A DNA stretch of 33,666 nt from Cyanobacteria bacterium M_surface_10_m2_179 (GTDB taxonomy: Bacteria; Cyanobacteriota; Cyanobacteriia; PCC-6307; Cyanobiaceae), in NCBI GenBank assembly GCA_016882545.1, contig VGPW01000011.1:1-33666 (forward strand), in the 5' to 3' direction. Both the position numbers and the translations under genes were made by a program. Each line of letters opens with the position of its first letter. Position 1 is the stretch's first letter. Positions 1 to 10,921 of this stretch are shown here, piece by piece. The notes under the pieces are model-generated. The model did not search any database, was not told the DNA's origin, and worked only from the letters and a program-made list of their open reading frames with translations.

Positions 1-463
1 GGATCACCTCGATCAGCTGCTGCAGGAAGTTGAGGCTGCGCCCATCGCTGCCCATCAGCGCTTCCTGGGCCAGATCCACGGCCGCCGCATCGTGTTGTCC
101 GTTGGGCAGCCAGCCCTGCAGGTTGCTCAAGAGATCGGGGTTGAGCTTGCCGATCTGTACGGGCAGCTGGGCCATCTGCTCATCGAGGCAGGCCTCCAGC
201 AGCGGTGGGTTGAACGTTTCCAGCTCACTGATGGCCACCACCCGCAGGTGATCGCTCTCGCCGAGAAAGCGGGCCCGGGTGATCGTGTCGCCACCGGCGG
301 CCATCAGCTCATAGAGCTGGCTGGGATCGGGGGAGATCTCCAGGCGGAAATCGATCAACCGCTGAAAGCCATGGGGCCGCGGCCGCAGGCAGAAGCGATG
401 CGGCCCCAGCAACACCGGTTTGGTGTAGCGGTAGTCGAACCGGTGGATCAGGCGGGCGCGCAT
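1..463 (-). CDS. Transglutaminase-like protein, N-terminal part (cut by window edge)
   Basis: Reading leftward from the ATG at 461-463 gives 154 open codons to the window edge, so the C-terminus is missing. The protein begins MRARLIHRFDYRYTKPV and continues with HRFCLRPRP and FRLEISPDP. This matches the N-terminal domain of bacterial transglutaminase-like proteins (Bact_transglu_N; COG1305). The catalytic Cys-His-Asp core would lie beyond the edge and cannot be checked. The start overlaps the end of the alpha-E gene by 16 bases, so the two are probably translationally coupled. ATP-grasp, alpha-E and transglutaminase genes are a recurrent bacterial trio. Proposals for it centre on peptide or amide-bond chemistry, but no substrate is established. 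Family assignment is fairly secure from the N-terminal motifs and the neighbours. Confidence 0.8.
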   Translation of the reverse strand, partial: MRARLIHRFDYRYTKPVLLGPHRFCLRPRPHGFQRLIDFRLEISPDPSQLYELMAAGGDTITRARFLGESDHLRVVAISELETFNPPLLEACLDEQMAQLPVQIGKLNPDLLSNLQGWLPNGQHDAAAVDLAQEALMGSDGRSLNFLQQLIEVI

Positions 464-1443
464 GCCAGGTCGTCGCTGGTGGCGGTGGCTGCTGGGGCCA
501 GGCTCGGCAACACGAAGTAGCGGGCGTGGATCAGCTCGTGCAGGTTATTGAGATACTGCTGAAGGGCGTCGATCGCTTCATGCAGGCCGCCGGCGATCAA
601 TTCATCGATGCCGGTGTAGCTCCAGCGGGCCCGGGTGAGGCCGCTCAGGCACTCGAGCGCATCGGGATTGCCGGGCACCGGGCTGGCCGCCACCACCTGC
701 AGGGTTTCGTGGATGCGCTCCAGGCAGTAGCGCACCGAGCGGGGGAAGCTCGGATCGAGCAGCAGGAAGGCGGCCACCGCCCGCGGGGCAATCACCCCCT
801 GCTGCGACTGGCGGAACATCTGATACGCCCCGGCGGTGCGCAGCAGCGAGATCCACTGCAGTTCATCGAGCACGCCACCCACCTCCTCGGGGCTGGGCAG
901 CAGCAGGAAATACTTCACATCCAGGATCCGCGTCGTTTTGTCGGCGCGTTCGATCAGGCGGCCCAGGCGGCTGAACTGCCAGGAGAGATCGCGGCTGAGG
1001 GTGGCATCGGTGATGCCATAAAACAGCTGGCAACCGCGGCGGATCTCGCGCAGCTGTTCCTGGGGCGGCTGGTGCCAGAAGGTTTCGCTCTCCAGCAGGG
1101 TCCAGTAGAGGCCGTTGATCTGCTCCCACATCTCCGTGGTGATCACATCGCGGATCTGGCGGGCGTTCTCCCGGGCCAGGGCGATGCAGTTCACGATGCT
1201 GCTGGGGTTGGCCTCGGCCTTCACCAGAAACTCCACCACCTGCGCAGGGCCGCCGCTGGGAAAGAGCTGGTCGAACAGTTCACGATCGCCGCTGGCATCG
1301 ATCAGGGGCTGCCAGGGTTCAGCGCTGCCGGGGGGGCAGTCGAGCGCCATGGCCTCGCTCACCTCCACGAAGCGCGAGAGGTTTTCGGCCCGCTCCACAT
1401 AGCGATTGATCCAGTAGAGCGAATCGGCAACGCGGCTCAGCAT
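448..1443 (-). CDS. Alpha-E domain protein (DUF403/COG2307)
   Basis: This 331-residue, mostly helical protein begins MLSRVADSLYWINRYVERAEN, the hallmark start of the alpha-E family (PF04168). The helical repeats contain ARENARQIRDVITTEMWEQIN and a central SRLGRLIERADKTTRILDVKY segment, both typical of the family. The ATG lies inside the last codons of the ATP-grasp gene (7-base overlap), and the 3' end overlaps the transglutaminase-like gene by 16 bases. The family's biochemical role is unknown. Its constant pairing with a circularly permuted ATP-grasp enzyme suggests an accessory or adaptor function. The last residues (SLAPAATATSDDLACAPA) are low complexity and probably disordered. Length is normal for the family. 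Confidence 0.88.
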   Translation of the reverse strand: MLSRVADSLYWINRYVERAENLSRFVEVSEAMALDCPPGSAEPWQPLIDASGDRELFDQLFPSGGPAQVVEFLVKAEANPSSIVNCIALARENARQIRDVITTEMWEQINGLYWTLLESETFWHQPPQEQLREIRRGCQLFYGITDATLSRDLSWQFSRLGRLIERADKTTRILDVKYFLLLPSPEEVGGVLDELQWISLLRTAGAYQMFRQSQQGVIAPRAVAAFLLLDPSFPRSVRYCLERIHETLQVVAASPVPGNPDALECLSGLTRARWSYTGIDELIAGGLHEAIDALQQYLNNLHELIHARYFVLPSLAPAATATSDDLACAPA

Positions 1444-2876
1444 GCGCTTTCCTCCACGATCCAGGTGTCCTTGCAGCCGCCGCCCTGGGATGAATTCACC
1501 ACCAGCGAGCCGCGTTTGAGCGCCACCCGGGTGAGGCCGCCGGGAGTCACCCAGGCATCCTTGCCCCGCAGCACATAGGGCCGCAGATCCACGTGGCAGG
1601 GATACAGCTCCCCTTCGCTCAGGGAGGGCACGGTGGAGAGCTCAAGCGTGGGCTGGGCGATGAAATTGCGCGGATGGGCCTTGATCTTCTCGGCGAATTC
1701 GAGGATCTCCGCCTGGCTGGCATGGGGGCCGATCAACATCCCATAGCCCCCCGCTTCCGACACCGCCTTCACCACCAGCTCGTTCAGGTGCGCCAGCACG
1801 TAGGCCTGGTCGTCGGGCTTGGAGCAGAGATAGGTGGGAACGTTCTCGATGATCGGTTCCTCGCCCAGGTAATACCGCACCATCTCGGGCACGTAGGCGT
1901 AGATGAGCTTGTCGTCGGCCACGCCGGTGCCCGGTGCATTGGCGATCGCCACACGGCCCTGGGCATACACCTCCATCAGGCCCCGCACCCCCAGCATCGA
2001 ATCGGCGAGGAACACGGCCGGATCGAGGAAGTCGTCGTCGATGCGGCGGTAGATCACATCCACCGGCTCCAGGCCCTGGGTGGTGCGTATCCACACCCGC
2101 CCGTCCTGACAGGCCAGATCGCGGCCCTCCACCAGGGCGATGCCCATCTGCTGGGCCAGATAGCTGTGCTCGAAGTAGGCGCTGTTGAACACTCCCGGCG
2201 TGAGCAGCACCACCCGCGGCGCTTCGGTCCAGGGGGCGAGATCCCGCAGGGTCTGCAGCAGCTGGGAGGGATAGCTGTCGATCGGCTGCACGGTGCGGCC
2301 GCTGAACAGGCTCGGGAACATGCGCTTCATCACGCGCCGGTTCTCGAGGAAATAGGCCACGCCCGAGGGGCAGCGCAGGTTGTCCTCCAGCACCCGCCAG
2401 GTGCCGGCGCCATCGCGGATCAGATCCAGACCGGAGATCTGGCACCACTTGCCCAGGGGCGGCTTGAAGCCGCGCAGCTGCGGCCGCCAGCCCTGGGAGC
2501 TCTCCACGTCTTCCCTGGGGATCACGCCATCGCGAAGGATGGCCTGATCGCCATACACATCCGCCAGGAACAGATCGATCGCCTCAAGGCGCTGGATCAG
2601 GCCGCGTTTCAGCAGCTCCCAGTCGCTGGCGCCGATCAGGCGGGGCAGGGGATCAAAGGGCAGGATGCGCTCGCCGCCGCGGCTGCCGGAATCGTTGAGC
2701 CGGAAGGTGGCACCCAGGCGCTTCAGCAACATGCCGGCCGCGGCGTGGTTGCGGTTCAGCTGCTCCAGCCCGAGCGCCCCCAGGGACGACAGCAGCGGCT
2801 GCAGGGCGCGGCGGGGCCCAGCGCTGGCGCTGAAATATTCGTCGTAGCCCTTGCTTGGCCGGTAGTCGGTGAACAT
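1437..2876 (-). CDS. Circularly permuted ATP-grasp type 2 protein (COG2308)
   Basis: The 479-residue protein starts at the ATG at 2874-2876 (MFTDYRPSKGYDEYF). The frame stays open further upstream into the ureC 3' end, but the family N-terminus is this FYDE-like segment, so I chose the internal ATG. Family motifs are ISGLDLIRDGAGTWRVLEDN (around residue 140-160), the following SGVAYFLENR, VDVIYRRIDDDFLDP and a late GGYGMLIGPHAS segment. Members are predicted ATP-dependent carboxylate-amine ligases; the substrate is not known. It is first in an overlapping trio with the alpha-E and transglutaminase-like genes. An 86-base gap separates it from ureC upstream on the same strand, without a convincing terminator, so some read-through from the urease operon is possible. 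Confidence 0.9.
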   Translation of the reverse strand: MFTDYRPSKGYDEYFSASAGPRRALQPLLSSLGALGLEQLNRNHAAAGMLLKRLGATFRLNDSGSRGGERILPFDPLPRLIGASDWELLKRGLIQRLEAIDLFLADVYGDQAILRDGVIPREDVESSQGWRPQLRGFKPPLGKWCQISGLDLIRDGAGTWRVLEDNLRCPSGVAYFLENRRVMKRMFPSLFSGRTVQPIDSYPSQLLQTLRDLAPWTEAPRVVLLTPGVFNSAYFEHSYLAQQMGIALVEGRDLACQDGRVWIRTTQGLEPVDVIYRRIDDDFLDPAVFLADSMLGVRGLMEVYAQGRVAIANAPGTGVADDKLIYAYVPEMVRYYLGEEPIIENVPTYLCSKPDDQAYVLAHLNELVVKAVSEAGGYGMLIGPHASQAEILEFAEKIKAHPRNFIAQPTLELSTVPSLSEGELYPCHVDLRPYVLRGKDAWVTPGGLTRVALKRGSLVVNSSQGGGCKDTWIVEESAC

Positions 2877-2962
2877 CGCCGAGCCTGCGGTGGCGTGATC
2901 ATGCAGAGCTCCCCGGCCCCTCCAGGTTGCTGTTGCTACGGAAGCGCAGGCTTGGCGAGCAC

Positions 2963-4675
<1,713 letters not shown>

Positions 4676-4684
4676 GGGGAGTTG

Positions 4685-5002
4685 TTAGTCGAGGGGGCCG
4701 TTCACCAGGCCGTTGAAGCCAACAATGCGGCGCTCGCCCGCGAAGGGCACCAGCTGCACCTCGCGGCTGTCGCCGGGCTCAAAGCGCACAGCGGTGCCCG
4801 CAGGGATGTCGAGCCGCAGGCCGCGGGTGGCTTCCCGATCGAAGGCCAGGGCGGCGTTGGTTTCAAAGAAGTGGAAGTGCGATCCCACCTGCACGGGGCG
4901 ATCGCCCGTGTTGGCCACCAGCACGGTGGTCACGGGCCGGCCGGCATTGAGCTCAAGCTCGCCGGGTTCGGGAATCAGTTCACCGGGGATCAGGGGGGGC
5001 AT
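4685..5002 (-). CDS. ureB: Urease beta subunit
   Basis: This 105-residue protein starts [21 protein letters not shown] and contains [23 protein letters not shown] and a late [19 protein letters not shown] segment. These are standard features of the small beta subunit of three-gene bacterial ureases. It packs against UreC in the (UreABC)3 complex and carries no catalytic residues. It lies 16 bases after ureA and nine bases before ureC in one minus-strand operon. Length is typical. Confidence 0.97.
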   Translation of the reverse strand: MPPLIPGELIPEPGELELNAGRPVTTVLVANTGDRPVQVGSHFHFFETNAALAFDREATRGLRLDIPAGTAVRFEPGDSREVQLVPFAGERRIVGFNGLVNGPLD

Positions 5003-5018
5003 GGGGGTGCGGCGGATG

Positions 5019-5321
5019 TCAGCGGATCGGGTCGTGCAGGGTCACGAGCTTGGTGCCGTCGGGGAACACCGCCTCGATCTGCACTTCATGCACCAGCTCG
5101 GGGATGCCCTCCATCACCTGCTCGCGGCTGAGCCAGGTGGTGCCCTCTTGCATCAGTTCGGCCACGCTCTTGCCGTCGCGGGCGCCCTCCAGCACCTGGA
5201 AACTCAGCCAGGCCACCGCTTCCGGGTGGTTGAGCTTGAGGCCGCGGTTGAGGCGTCGCTCCGCCAGCAGGGCCGCGGTCACGATCAGGAGCTTGTCCTT
5301 CTCCTGAGGGGTCAGATGCAT
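5019..5321 (-). CDS. ureA: Urease gamma subunit
   Basis: The 100-residue protein from the ATG at 5319-5321 begins [21 protein letters not shown], which is the conserved UreA start and the normal length. The open frame extends eight codons further upstream, but that extension has no family support. Internal motifs include [16 protein letters not shown] and [21 protein letters not shown]. It forms the urease core with UreB and UreC. It lies 73 bases after ureD, and I saw no NtcA-type box in that gap. Confidence 0.97.
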   Translation of the reverse strand: MHLTPQEKDKLLIVTAALLAERRLNRGLKLNHPEAVAWLSFQVLEGARDGKSVAELMQEGTTWLSREQVMEGIPELVHEVQIEAVFPDGTKLVTLHDPIR

Positions 5322-5394
5322 GGCAGGGGGGCAGCCGGAGCGCAAAGCCCAGAGATCGAGATCACTCTGATCCGAGCCGGTGCGGTGGTTGTGT

Positions 5395-6303
5395 TCATCC
5401 TGAACAGTTGAGGGCGGCTGGGTCCAGCCCCGTCCAGGGGTTTTCCTGGAACGGCCACACCCGCGGCAATTGCGGCGGCTCCAGGCCGCGCGCCTGGCGG
5501 ATCAGGGCCCAGAGCCGGCAGAACCAGTAGCGGGCGGCCTGGCTGGAGGGGCCGCGGTAGCGAGCCACCAAACCCTGCTCCAGGGCACCGCAGGCCATGG
5601 TTCCCTCAAGGTTGTTGCGGGCTGCTCGGGCTTGGTTGAGCAGCTGCTGGAGCTGCTCGGTTGGCAGGGGTTGCGGCGAGGCCCACACCAGCGAGCCGAA
5701 CACCGGCTCCCCGGCCATGCCGTGCTCGCCCGCTAGGGCGTTGCCTTCGAGCTGCAGGCGATCCACCAGTTCCCAGCGGTTGGGCCGGCGGATCTGCAGG
5801 CCCGAGCGCCAGCAACCGCCACCCAGGCTTTCGCCCGCGGCGGTGCGCCCCAGCCGCACCACATCCATGGCCAGGAAGCTGGCGTTGTCGGCCAGGTTCA
5901 CCACCAGCTGTTGCTCAAACAGCGCATCGGCGTAGAGCACCAGCTCCTGCGGCAGCCACTCCAGATCGCTGCCAGCCTCCAGCTCGAACTGCAGTTCCTG
6001 AGCGGCCCAGCGCCCCTGGGGATGGCAGCGGGAGCGCCGCACCGTGCCATACACCTTCTGTGCCGCCACGCTGGTGAGCAGGGCTTGGCTGCCGGGCTCC
6101 AGCCGCGCCTGCAGCGAGAGCTGGTCGCCCCCCACCAGGCCGCCGGCGGTGTGCAGCAGCGGTAGTTCGCAGTGGCCGCTTGCCTGGGGAAAGGCGCGCA
6201 TCAGCTTCAGCGGGGCGCTGGCGCCGCCCTGATGGCGGGTGATTCCGTCGCGGCGGCTGAACTGAAGCCGGGCGCTGGCGCACCAACCGGAGTGATCGTC
6301 CAC
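5395..6303 (-). CDS. ureD: Urease accessory protein UreD
   Basis: This 302-residue protein is the scaffold subunit that binds apo-urease and recruits UreF and UreG for nickel insertion. Family signatures are [18 protein letters not shown] (around residue 48-65), [15 protein letters not shown] and [16 protein letters not shown]. The start is a GTG at 6301-6303; no better upstream start is visible. It is the first gene of the minus-strand ureDABC operon and is divergent from ureE, with 57 bases between starts. A shared promoter region is therefore expected there, although I could not fix a -35/-10 pair or an NtcA site. Confidence 0.95.
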   Translation of the reverse strand: MDDHSGWCASARLQFSRRDGITRHQGGASAPLKLMRAFPQASGHCELPLLHTAGGLVGGDQLSLQARLEPGSQALLTSVAAQKVYGTVRRSRCHPQGRWAAQELQFELEAGSDLEWLPQELVLYADALFEQQLVVNLADNASFLAMDVVRLGRTAAGESLGGGCWRSGLQIRRPNRWELVDRLQLEGNALAGEHGMAGEPVFGSLVWASPQPLPTEQLQQLLNQARAARNNLEGTMACGALEQGLVARYRGPSSQAARYWFCRLWALIRQARGLEPPQLPRVWPFQENPWTGLDPAALNCSG

Positions 6304-6360
6304 AGCAGCGACGGCCTCGGGTCGACGTGGTTCCAGAGTGGCCTATATCGCGCAACCCTG

Positions 6361-6849
6361 ATGGAGCAGCCCGCCGCCGTTGTGCTCGTGGAGCGTCTGC
6401 CTGCGGCGGAGGGGCCTGCGGGTGCTCAGGCTTGTTTGAACCTGCCGCTGGCGGCGGATCAGCGCACCAGCCTGCGCGGGCACCGCCGCTCCGCTTGCGG
6501 CCGCGATCTGGTGTTGCAGTTGCCGCGGGCCGCGGCGCTCCAGCCCGGTGAATGGCTCCGCAGTGCCGATGGCTCGGTGCTGGTGCGGGTGGAGGCGGCG
6601 GCCGAGCCGGTGATGGAGGTGCGCAGTGGGGATCCTCTGGCGCTGCTGCAGGCCGCCTATCACCTCGGCAACCGTCATGTGGCGATGGAACTCCACGCCG
6701 ATCGGCTGCTGCTCCTGCAAGACAGCGTGCTCGCCGATCTGCTGCGCCAGCGGGGGCTGCAGGTGAGCTTGCACACCTTGCCTTTTCAGCCCGAGGCGGG
6801 GGCCTACGAGGGGTCGGGGCCTCAGCACAGCCACCACCACCACCATTGA
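6361..6849 (+). CDS. ureE: Urease accessory protein UreE (nickel chaperone)
   Basis: From the ATG at 6361 the product is 162 residues. The open frame extends upstream, but that part is antisense to ureD and has no family support. UreE delivers nickel to the UreDFG-apourease complex. Recognisable parts are the N-terminal QRTSLRGHRRSACGRDLVL beta segment, ARVEVRSGDPLALLQ-like central motif (here AEPVMEVRSGDPLALLQAAY), GNRHVAMEL and the C-terminal metal-binding tail HSHHHHH (residues 156-162). No clear Shine-Dalgarno is visible before the start. It leads the plus-strand ureE-ureF-(ABC)-ureG-urt block and ends nine bases before ureF. Confidence 0.93.
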   Translation: MEQPAAVVLVERLPAAEGPAGAQACLNLPLAADQRTSLRGHRRSACGRDLVLQLPRAAALQPGEWLRSADGSVLVRVEAAAEPVMEVRSGDPLALLQAAYHLGNRHVAMELHADRLLLLQDSVLADLLRQRGLQVSLHTLPFQPEAGAYEGSGPQHSHHHHH

Positions 6850-6858
6850 GCCGGAGCT

Positions 6859-7536
6859 GTGGAGGCCAGCGCCCGCCTGCGGTTGTTCCAGCTGGTGAGT
6901 CCGGCGTTGCCGGTGGGCGCCTTCAGTTACTCCGAGGGGCTGGAGCTCTTGGTGCAGCGCGGTGTGATCAGCGATGCGGCGGCGCTGGAGGCCTGGCTGC
7001 AGGCGGAGCTGCGCCGCGGTGCGGTGGGGTTGGAAGCGGCGGCCCTGGCTCCCCTGGCCGCCGCCTGGATGCAGTGGCGGCAGGGGCTGGTAGACGCCGC
7101 TGCGCTGGAGCAGCTCGATGGCTGGTTGCTGGCCCAGCGGGAGGCACCGGAGCTGCGGGCGCAGCAACGGCAGATGGGGCGGTCGCTGCTGGAGTTGCTG
7201 GCGGATCTGGGATGGCCGTTGCCGGGGCCTGCCGCATCCCTGGCCTGGCCGGCGGCCTTTGCCTGGGCGGCTGTGTGTCTGGAGATCGGGTCGCCCGCCA
7301 TGGAGGAGGCCTACCTCTATGGCTGGGTTGCCAATCAGATCAGTGCCGCTGTGCGCCTGGTGCCGTTGGGGCCCACCCAGGGGCAGCGCCTGCAGCTCGC
7401 CCTGGCGCCGCTGCTGGCGGAGCGAGCCGCGGCGCTGGCTGATGCCGACTCCCAACGGCTCTGGACCGGAGGCGTTGGCGCCGGCTTGGCGCAGCTGCAG
7501 CACGCCGAGCTCTACTCCCGTCTGTTTCGCAGCTGA
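6859..7536 (+). CDS. ureF: Urease accessory protein UreF
   Basis: The 225-residue helical protein starts at a GTG (6859), nine bases after ureE. The N-terminal LFQLVSPALPVGAFSYSEGLE is the UreF signature, and EEAYLYGWVANQISAAVRLVPLG near residue 160 is also diagnostic. UreF acts with UreD to recruit and activate the GTPase UreG during nickel-centre assembly. The normal neighbour ureG does not follow directly: a three-gene ABC transporter lies between. Length and motifs look intact. Confidence 0.95.
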   Translation: MEASARLRLFQLVSPALPVGAFSYSEGLELLVQRGVISDAAALEAWLQAELRRGAVGLEAAALAPLAAAWMQWRQGLVDAAALEQLDGWLLAQREAPELRAQQRQMGRSLLELLADLGWPLPGPAASLAWPAAFAWAAVCLEIGSPAMEEAYLYGWVANQISAAVRLVPLGPTQGQRLQLALAPLLAERAAALADADSQRLWTGGVGAGLAQLQHAELYSRLFRS

Positions 7537-7593
7537 CCATCCAGCTGGTTTGCCTGCTTTGCGCCGCCATGATGCGGGGATGCAGGTGCGCTG

Positions 7594-8478
7594 ATGCTCT
7601 CCATCTGGATCGGAGCCGTTGATCAGGGCCTGGCCTATGCCGGCCTAGCCCTCGGCGTGTATCTCACCCTGCGGGTGCTCAACTTCGCCGACATCACGGT
7701 GGATGGCTCCTTCGCCCTCGGCGGCGGCAGTGCAGCTCTGTTGCTCACCCAGCAGGTGACGCCGCCCCTGGCCCTGCTGGCGGCGGCGGCGTTGGGGGCA
7801 CTGGCGGGCCTGGTGACCGGATTGATCCACACCCGCCTGGGGGTGAATGATCTGTTCGCCGGCATCCTCACCACCACCGGGCTCTACTCGATCACCCTGC
7901 GGCTGATGGGCCGCTCCAACATTCCCCTCACCGAGGTGGCCCTGCCGCTGCAGCACTGGCCCGATCTGGGCCTGGGCAGCGATGGCCAATGGCTCCTCGC
8001 CCTGGCGCTCGCGATGGGTGGCTTGATCGTGTTGCTGGCGCTGTTGCTGGGCACCGACCTGGGCCTGGCCCTGCGGGCCATCGGTAACAACCCGGTGATG
8101 GCTCGTGCCAATGGCATCAGCACCCGCCGGGGCCTCTGCCTCGGCATCGCGGCCGGCAACGCTCTGGTGGCCCTGGCCGGAGCGCTCGTGGCGCTTTATC
8201 AGGGTTTTGCCGACGTGACCATGGGCATCGGTTCGCTGATCCTCGGCCTGGGTGCGGTGATCGTGGGTGAATCGGTGTTGCGGCCCCGCGGCGTGTCCTG
8301 GGCGCTGCTGGCGGTGGTGCTGGGTTCGGTGTTGTTCCGGGCGATGATCGCCCTTGCCCTGCAGCTGGGCATGGATCCCGTGGATCTGAAGCTGGCCACG
8401 GCGCTGTTGCTGTTGGCGGCCCTCGGCCTGGGCCGGCTGCGGCTTCCCGGTCTGTCGGCGCCTGGGGGTGAGCCGTGA
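7594..8478 (+). CDS. ABC transporter permease, COG4120 type
   Basis: This 294-residue membrane protein (start MLSIWIGAVDQGLAYAGLAL) has about eight to nine hydrophobic segments. It shows the branched-chain-type permease pattern (BPD_transp_2) with LRVLNFADITVDGSFALGG early and GLALRAIGNNPVMARANGIS in the cytoplasmic coupling region. It belongs to the uncharacterised COG4120/COG1101/COG2984 transporter set; some members of related sets handle amino acids. The gene overlaps the ATPase by four bases (GTGA) and starts 57 bases after ureF. Substrate is unknown. Its position inside the urease accessory cluster suggests a nitrogenous substrate, but that is inference. Confidence 0.87.
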   Translation: MLSIWIGAVDQGLAYAGLALGVYLTLRVLNFADITVDGSFALGGGSAALLLTQQVTPPLALLAAAALGALAGLVTGLIHTRLGVNDLFAGILTTTGLYSITLRLMGRSNIPLTEVALPLQHWPDLGLGSDGQWLLALALAMGGLIVLLALLLGTDLGLALRAIGNNPVMARANGISTRRGLCLGIAAGNALVALAGALVALYQGFADVTMGIGSLILGLGAVIVGESVLRPRGVSWALLAVVLGSVLFRAMIALALQLGMDPVDLKLATALLLLAALGLGRLRLPGLSAPGGEP

Positions 8479-9269
8479 GCCTGGAGATCGAAGGGCTGGC
8501 CTGGGGCCATCCCCAACCTGGCGGCGGCTGGCGGCAACTGTTCAACGCCTTCAGCCTTCACTGCCCGAGCGGCCAGTTTGTGGTGCTGATCGGCAGCAAC
8601 GGCTCCGGCAAGTCGACGTTGCTCAACCTGATCGCTGGCAGCCTGCCGGCAACGGCTGGCTCACTGCGCTTGGAGGGCCGGGAGCTGTTGCGGCTGCTGG
8701 CGCACCGCCGCGCCCGCAGCATCGGTCGGGTGATGCAGAACCCGCTCGATGGCACCGCTCCCGGGCTCACGATCGCTGAAAATCTGCGCCTGGCGGAATG
8801 CCGGCGCCGCTCCCTGCTGCAGCCCCGCGCCCTGCTGGGCCTGCATCCCGGCCGCGGCGATCGGCGTCGCTACGCCGCGCTGCTCGAAGAGTTGGGGCTG
8901 CCCCTCGCGGATCGGCTGGAAACGCCGGTGGGTCAGCTCTCCGGCGGTCAGCGCCAAACCATCAGCCTGGTGATGGCCAGCCTCGGGGAGCCGCGGCTTT
9001 TGCTGCTGGATGAACACACCGCCGCCCTGGATCCCCGGGCTGAAGCCAGCGTGATGCAACTCACCGAGCGGCTGGTGCAGCGGTTGGGCAGCACCACCTT
9101 GATGGTCACCCACAGCCTCGAGCAGGCCCTGCGCTATGGCGATCGTTTGGTGATGCTCCAGGACGGCGCGGTGATCGGCGACTGGACGGCCGAGCAGCGG
9201 CAACAGTTCACCCCGGCTGCGTTGCAGGCTCTCTACGGCAGCGCCACAGTGCCGTTGGAACGCACCTGA
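8475..9269 (+). CDS. ABC transporter ATP-binding protein, COG1101 type
   Basis: The 264-residue ATPase starts at a GTG overlapping the permease stop by four bases. Walker A is GSNGSGKS (residues 40-47), the ABC signature is LSGGQRQ, Walker B is LLLLDEHTAALDP and the switch histidine is in MVTHSLEQ. The glutamate after Walker B aspartate is present, so it should be catalytically competent. The HTAALDP variant of the D-loop region is characteristic of this COG1101 subfamily. It would energise import through the adjacent permease. Confidence 0.92.
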   Translation: MSLEIEGLAWGHPQPGGGWRQLFNAFSLHCPSGQFVVLIGSNGSGKSTLLNLIAGSLPATAGSLRLEGRELLRLLAHRRARSIGRVMQNPLDGTAPGLTIAENLRLAECRRRSLLQPRALLGLHPGRGDRRRYAALLEELGLPLADRLETPVGQLSGGQRQTISLVMASLGEPRLLLLDEHTAALDPRAEASVMQLTERLVQRLGSTTLMVTHSLEQALRYGDRLVMLQDGAVIGDWTAEQRQQFTPAALQALYGSATVPLERT

Positions 9270-9274
9270 GGGTC

Positions 9275-10276
9275 ATGAGTCTGCGCCGCCGCCAGTTTCT
9301 GGCTCTCTCGGGTGGATCGCTCTTGCTGGCGGCCTGCGGACGTTTGGGTGGGCAGAGCCCGCGCAAGGGTCCCCTGATCGGCATGCTGCAGATGGTGGAT
9401 GCCCCGCCACCGAACCTCACCCGTGAGGGGTTTGAGCAGGCCCTCGCCGCTGCCGGCTATCGCGATGGTCAGACCATCACCTACCTACAGAAGGATGCTG
9501 CTGGTGAACTGCCCAACACCACCCTGGTGATGCAGCAGTTCCACAGCGAGAAGGTGGACATGGTGCTGGCGGTAGGCACGCCACCCCTGCAGGCGGCGAT
9601 GAAGGTGCTGCCTGAATCGGTGCCGGTGATCTTCTGCTACTGCTCCAATCCCTGGGGTGCCGGGGCCGGCACGCCACCGGGTGGTGTGGGTCAGCACCGC
9701 CCCAATGTGGTGGGCACCGTGGGCACCAACCCCGTGGGCAAGGAGCTTGATCTGGCCCGCGAAGTGAATCCAAAGCTCAAGCGCGTGGGGCTGATCTTCA
9801 ATCCCGGTGAGCCCAACTCGGATTACGAGGCCAAGATCCTGCGCCGTGAGGCCGAGCAGCGTGGGCTCGAGCTGCTGGAGCAGTCGGTGGCCAATTCCGG
9901 CGAGGTCTTGCAGGCCGCCAAGGCCCTGGCGGCCAAGGAGGTGGAGGCGTTCGTGAAAATCGGCGACTACGCCACCATTCAGGCCTTCGCCTCGATCTGC
10001 AAGGTGGGCCTCGAGCACCGCATTCCGGTGTATTCCGTCGACCCCCCCGACATTCAGCTGCCGGGCTGTCTGGGGGTGATCGGCTGGAACTACCGCGATG
10101 ACGGCATGGCCGCCGGCAAGCTCGCCGTTCGCGTGCTCAAAGGCGAGTCGCCGGCGCAGATGGCCTTTGAACCGCTCACCAAAACTGATCTTCTTGTGAG
10201 CTTGGCTACGGCCACGGCGATCGGCATCACCGTGCCGGATGAGCTGGTGCAGCGAGCCAATCAAGTGGTGCGTTGA
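9275..10276 (+). CDS. ABC transporter substrate-binding lipoprotein (COG2984)
   Basis: This 333-residue protein begins [21 protein letters not shown]. It has a twin-arginine-like RRQFL motif and a lipobox with Cys21, so it is probably a Tat-exported lipoprotein held on the outer face of the plasma membrane. The body fits the ABC_sub_bind family (PF04392): [45 protein letters not shown] and a late [17 protein letters not shown]. The ligand is unknown. It starts six bases after the ATPase, and its stop overlaps the ureG start by one base (TGATG), which ties this cassette to ureG translation. Confidence 0.88.
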   Translation: MSLRRRQFLALSGGSLLLAACGRLGGQSPRKGPLIGMLQMVDAPPPNLTREGFEQALAAAGYRDGQTITYLQKDAAGELPNTTLVMQQFHSEKVDMVLAVGTPPLQAAMKVLPESVPVIFCYCSNPWGAGAGTPPGGVGQHRPNVVGTVGTNPVGKELDLAREVNPKLKRVGLIFNPGEPNSDYEAKILRREAEQRGLELLEQSVANSGEVLQAAKALAAKEVEAFVKIGDYATIQAFASICKVGLEHRIPVYSVDPPDIQLPGCLGVIGWNYRDDGMAAGKLAVRVLKGESPAQMAFEPLTKTDLLVSLATATAIGITVPDELVQRANQVVR

Positions 10277-10881
10277 TGGCAGCCAGTCGTCTGCGGGTGG
10301 GGGTGGCCGGCCCGGTGGGCTCCGGCAAAACCGCCCTGGTGGAAGCGTTATGCCGGCGGCTCCGGGATCGTCTGCAGCTGGCTGTGGTCACCAACGACAT
10401 CTACACGCAGGAAGACGCCCAGTTCCTCACCCGTGCCGGCGCGCTGGAACCGGGGCGGATCCGCGGCGTGGAAACCGGAGGTTGCCCCCACACCGCCATC
10501 CGCGAGGACTGTTCGATCAACCGCGCCGCGGTGGCTGAGCTGGAGGCGGCCTACCCCGGTTTGGATTTGGTGCTGGTGGAGAGCGGCGGCGACAACCTGG
10601 CCGCCAGCTTCAGCCCCGAGCTGGTGGATCTCTGCATTTATGTGATTGATGTGGCGGCCGGCGACAAGATTCCCCGCAAGGGTGGGCCGGGCATCACCCG
10701 CTCCGATCTGCTAGTGATCAACAAGATCGATCTGGCGCCGCTGGTGGACGCCAGCCTGGAGGTGATGCAGCGCGATACGGAGCGGATGCGGCCGGGGCGG
10801 CCCTGGTGCTTCACCAACCTCCACACCGGCGAAGGGCTAGAGCAGGTGGAGGCGTTTGTGCTGCAACAGCTGCCTGGATGA
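10276..10881 (+). CDS. ureG: Urease accessory GTPase UreG
   Basis: The 201-residue GTPase couples GTP hydrolysis to nickel insertion into urease. Visible motifs are the P-loop GPVGSGKTA (residues 12-20), [12 protein letters not shown], the nickel-binding Cys-Pro-His in [17 protein letters not shown] and the base-specificity motif NKID. I chose the ATG at 10276, which shares one base with the upstream stop; a TTG one codon earlier is possible. Length and motifs are normal. It is separated from ureF by the ABC cassette but remains in the same direction and apparently the same transcript. Confidence 0.96.
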   Translation: MAASRLRVGVAGPVGSGKTALVEALCRRLRDRLQLAVVTNDIYTQEDAQFLTRAGALEPGRIRGVETGGCPHTAIREDCSINRAAVAELEAAYPGLDLVLVESGGDNLAASFSPELVDLCIYVIDVAAGDKIPRKGGPGITRSDLLVINKIDLAPLVDASLEVMQRDTERMRPGRPWCFTNLHTGEGLEQVEAFVLQQLPG

Positions 10882-10921
10882 GCGGCATTTCGTAGCAACC
10901 GACACAGACGAAAGCGTGCTC

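Noticed and set aside
6304-6360. Divergent ureD-ureE promoter with a TATATC -10-like box
   Set aside because: No matching -35 or NtcA box on either strand, so I did not annotate a promoter.
10892-10905. Second NtcA-like box GTA-N8-CAC after ureG
   Set aside because: The right half is imperfect and no TAN3T box lies 22-23 bases downstream.
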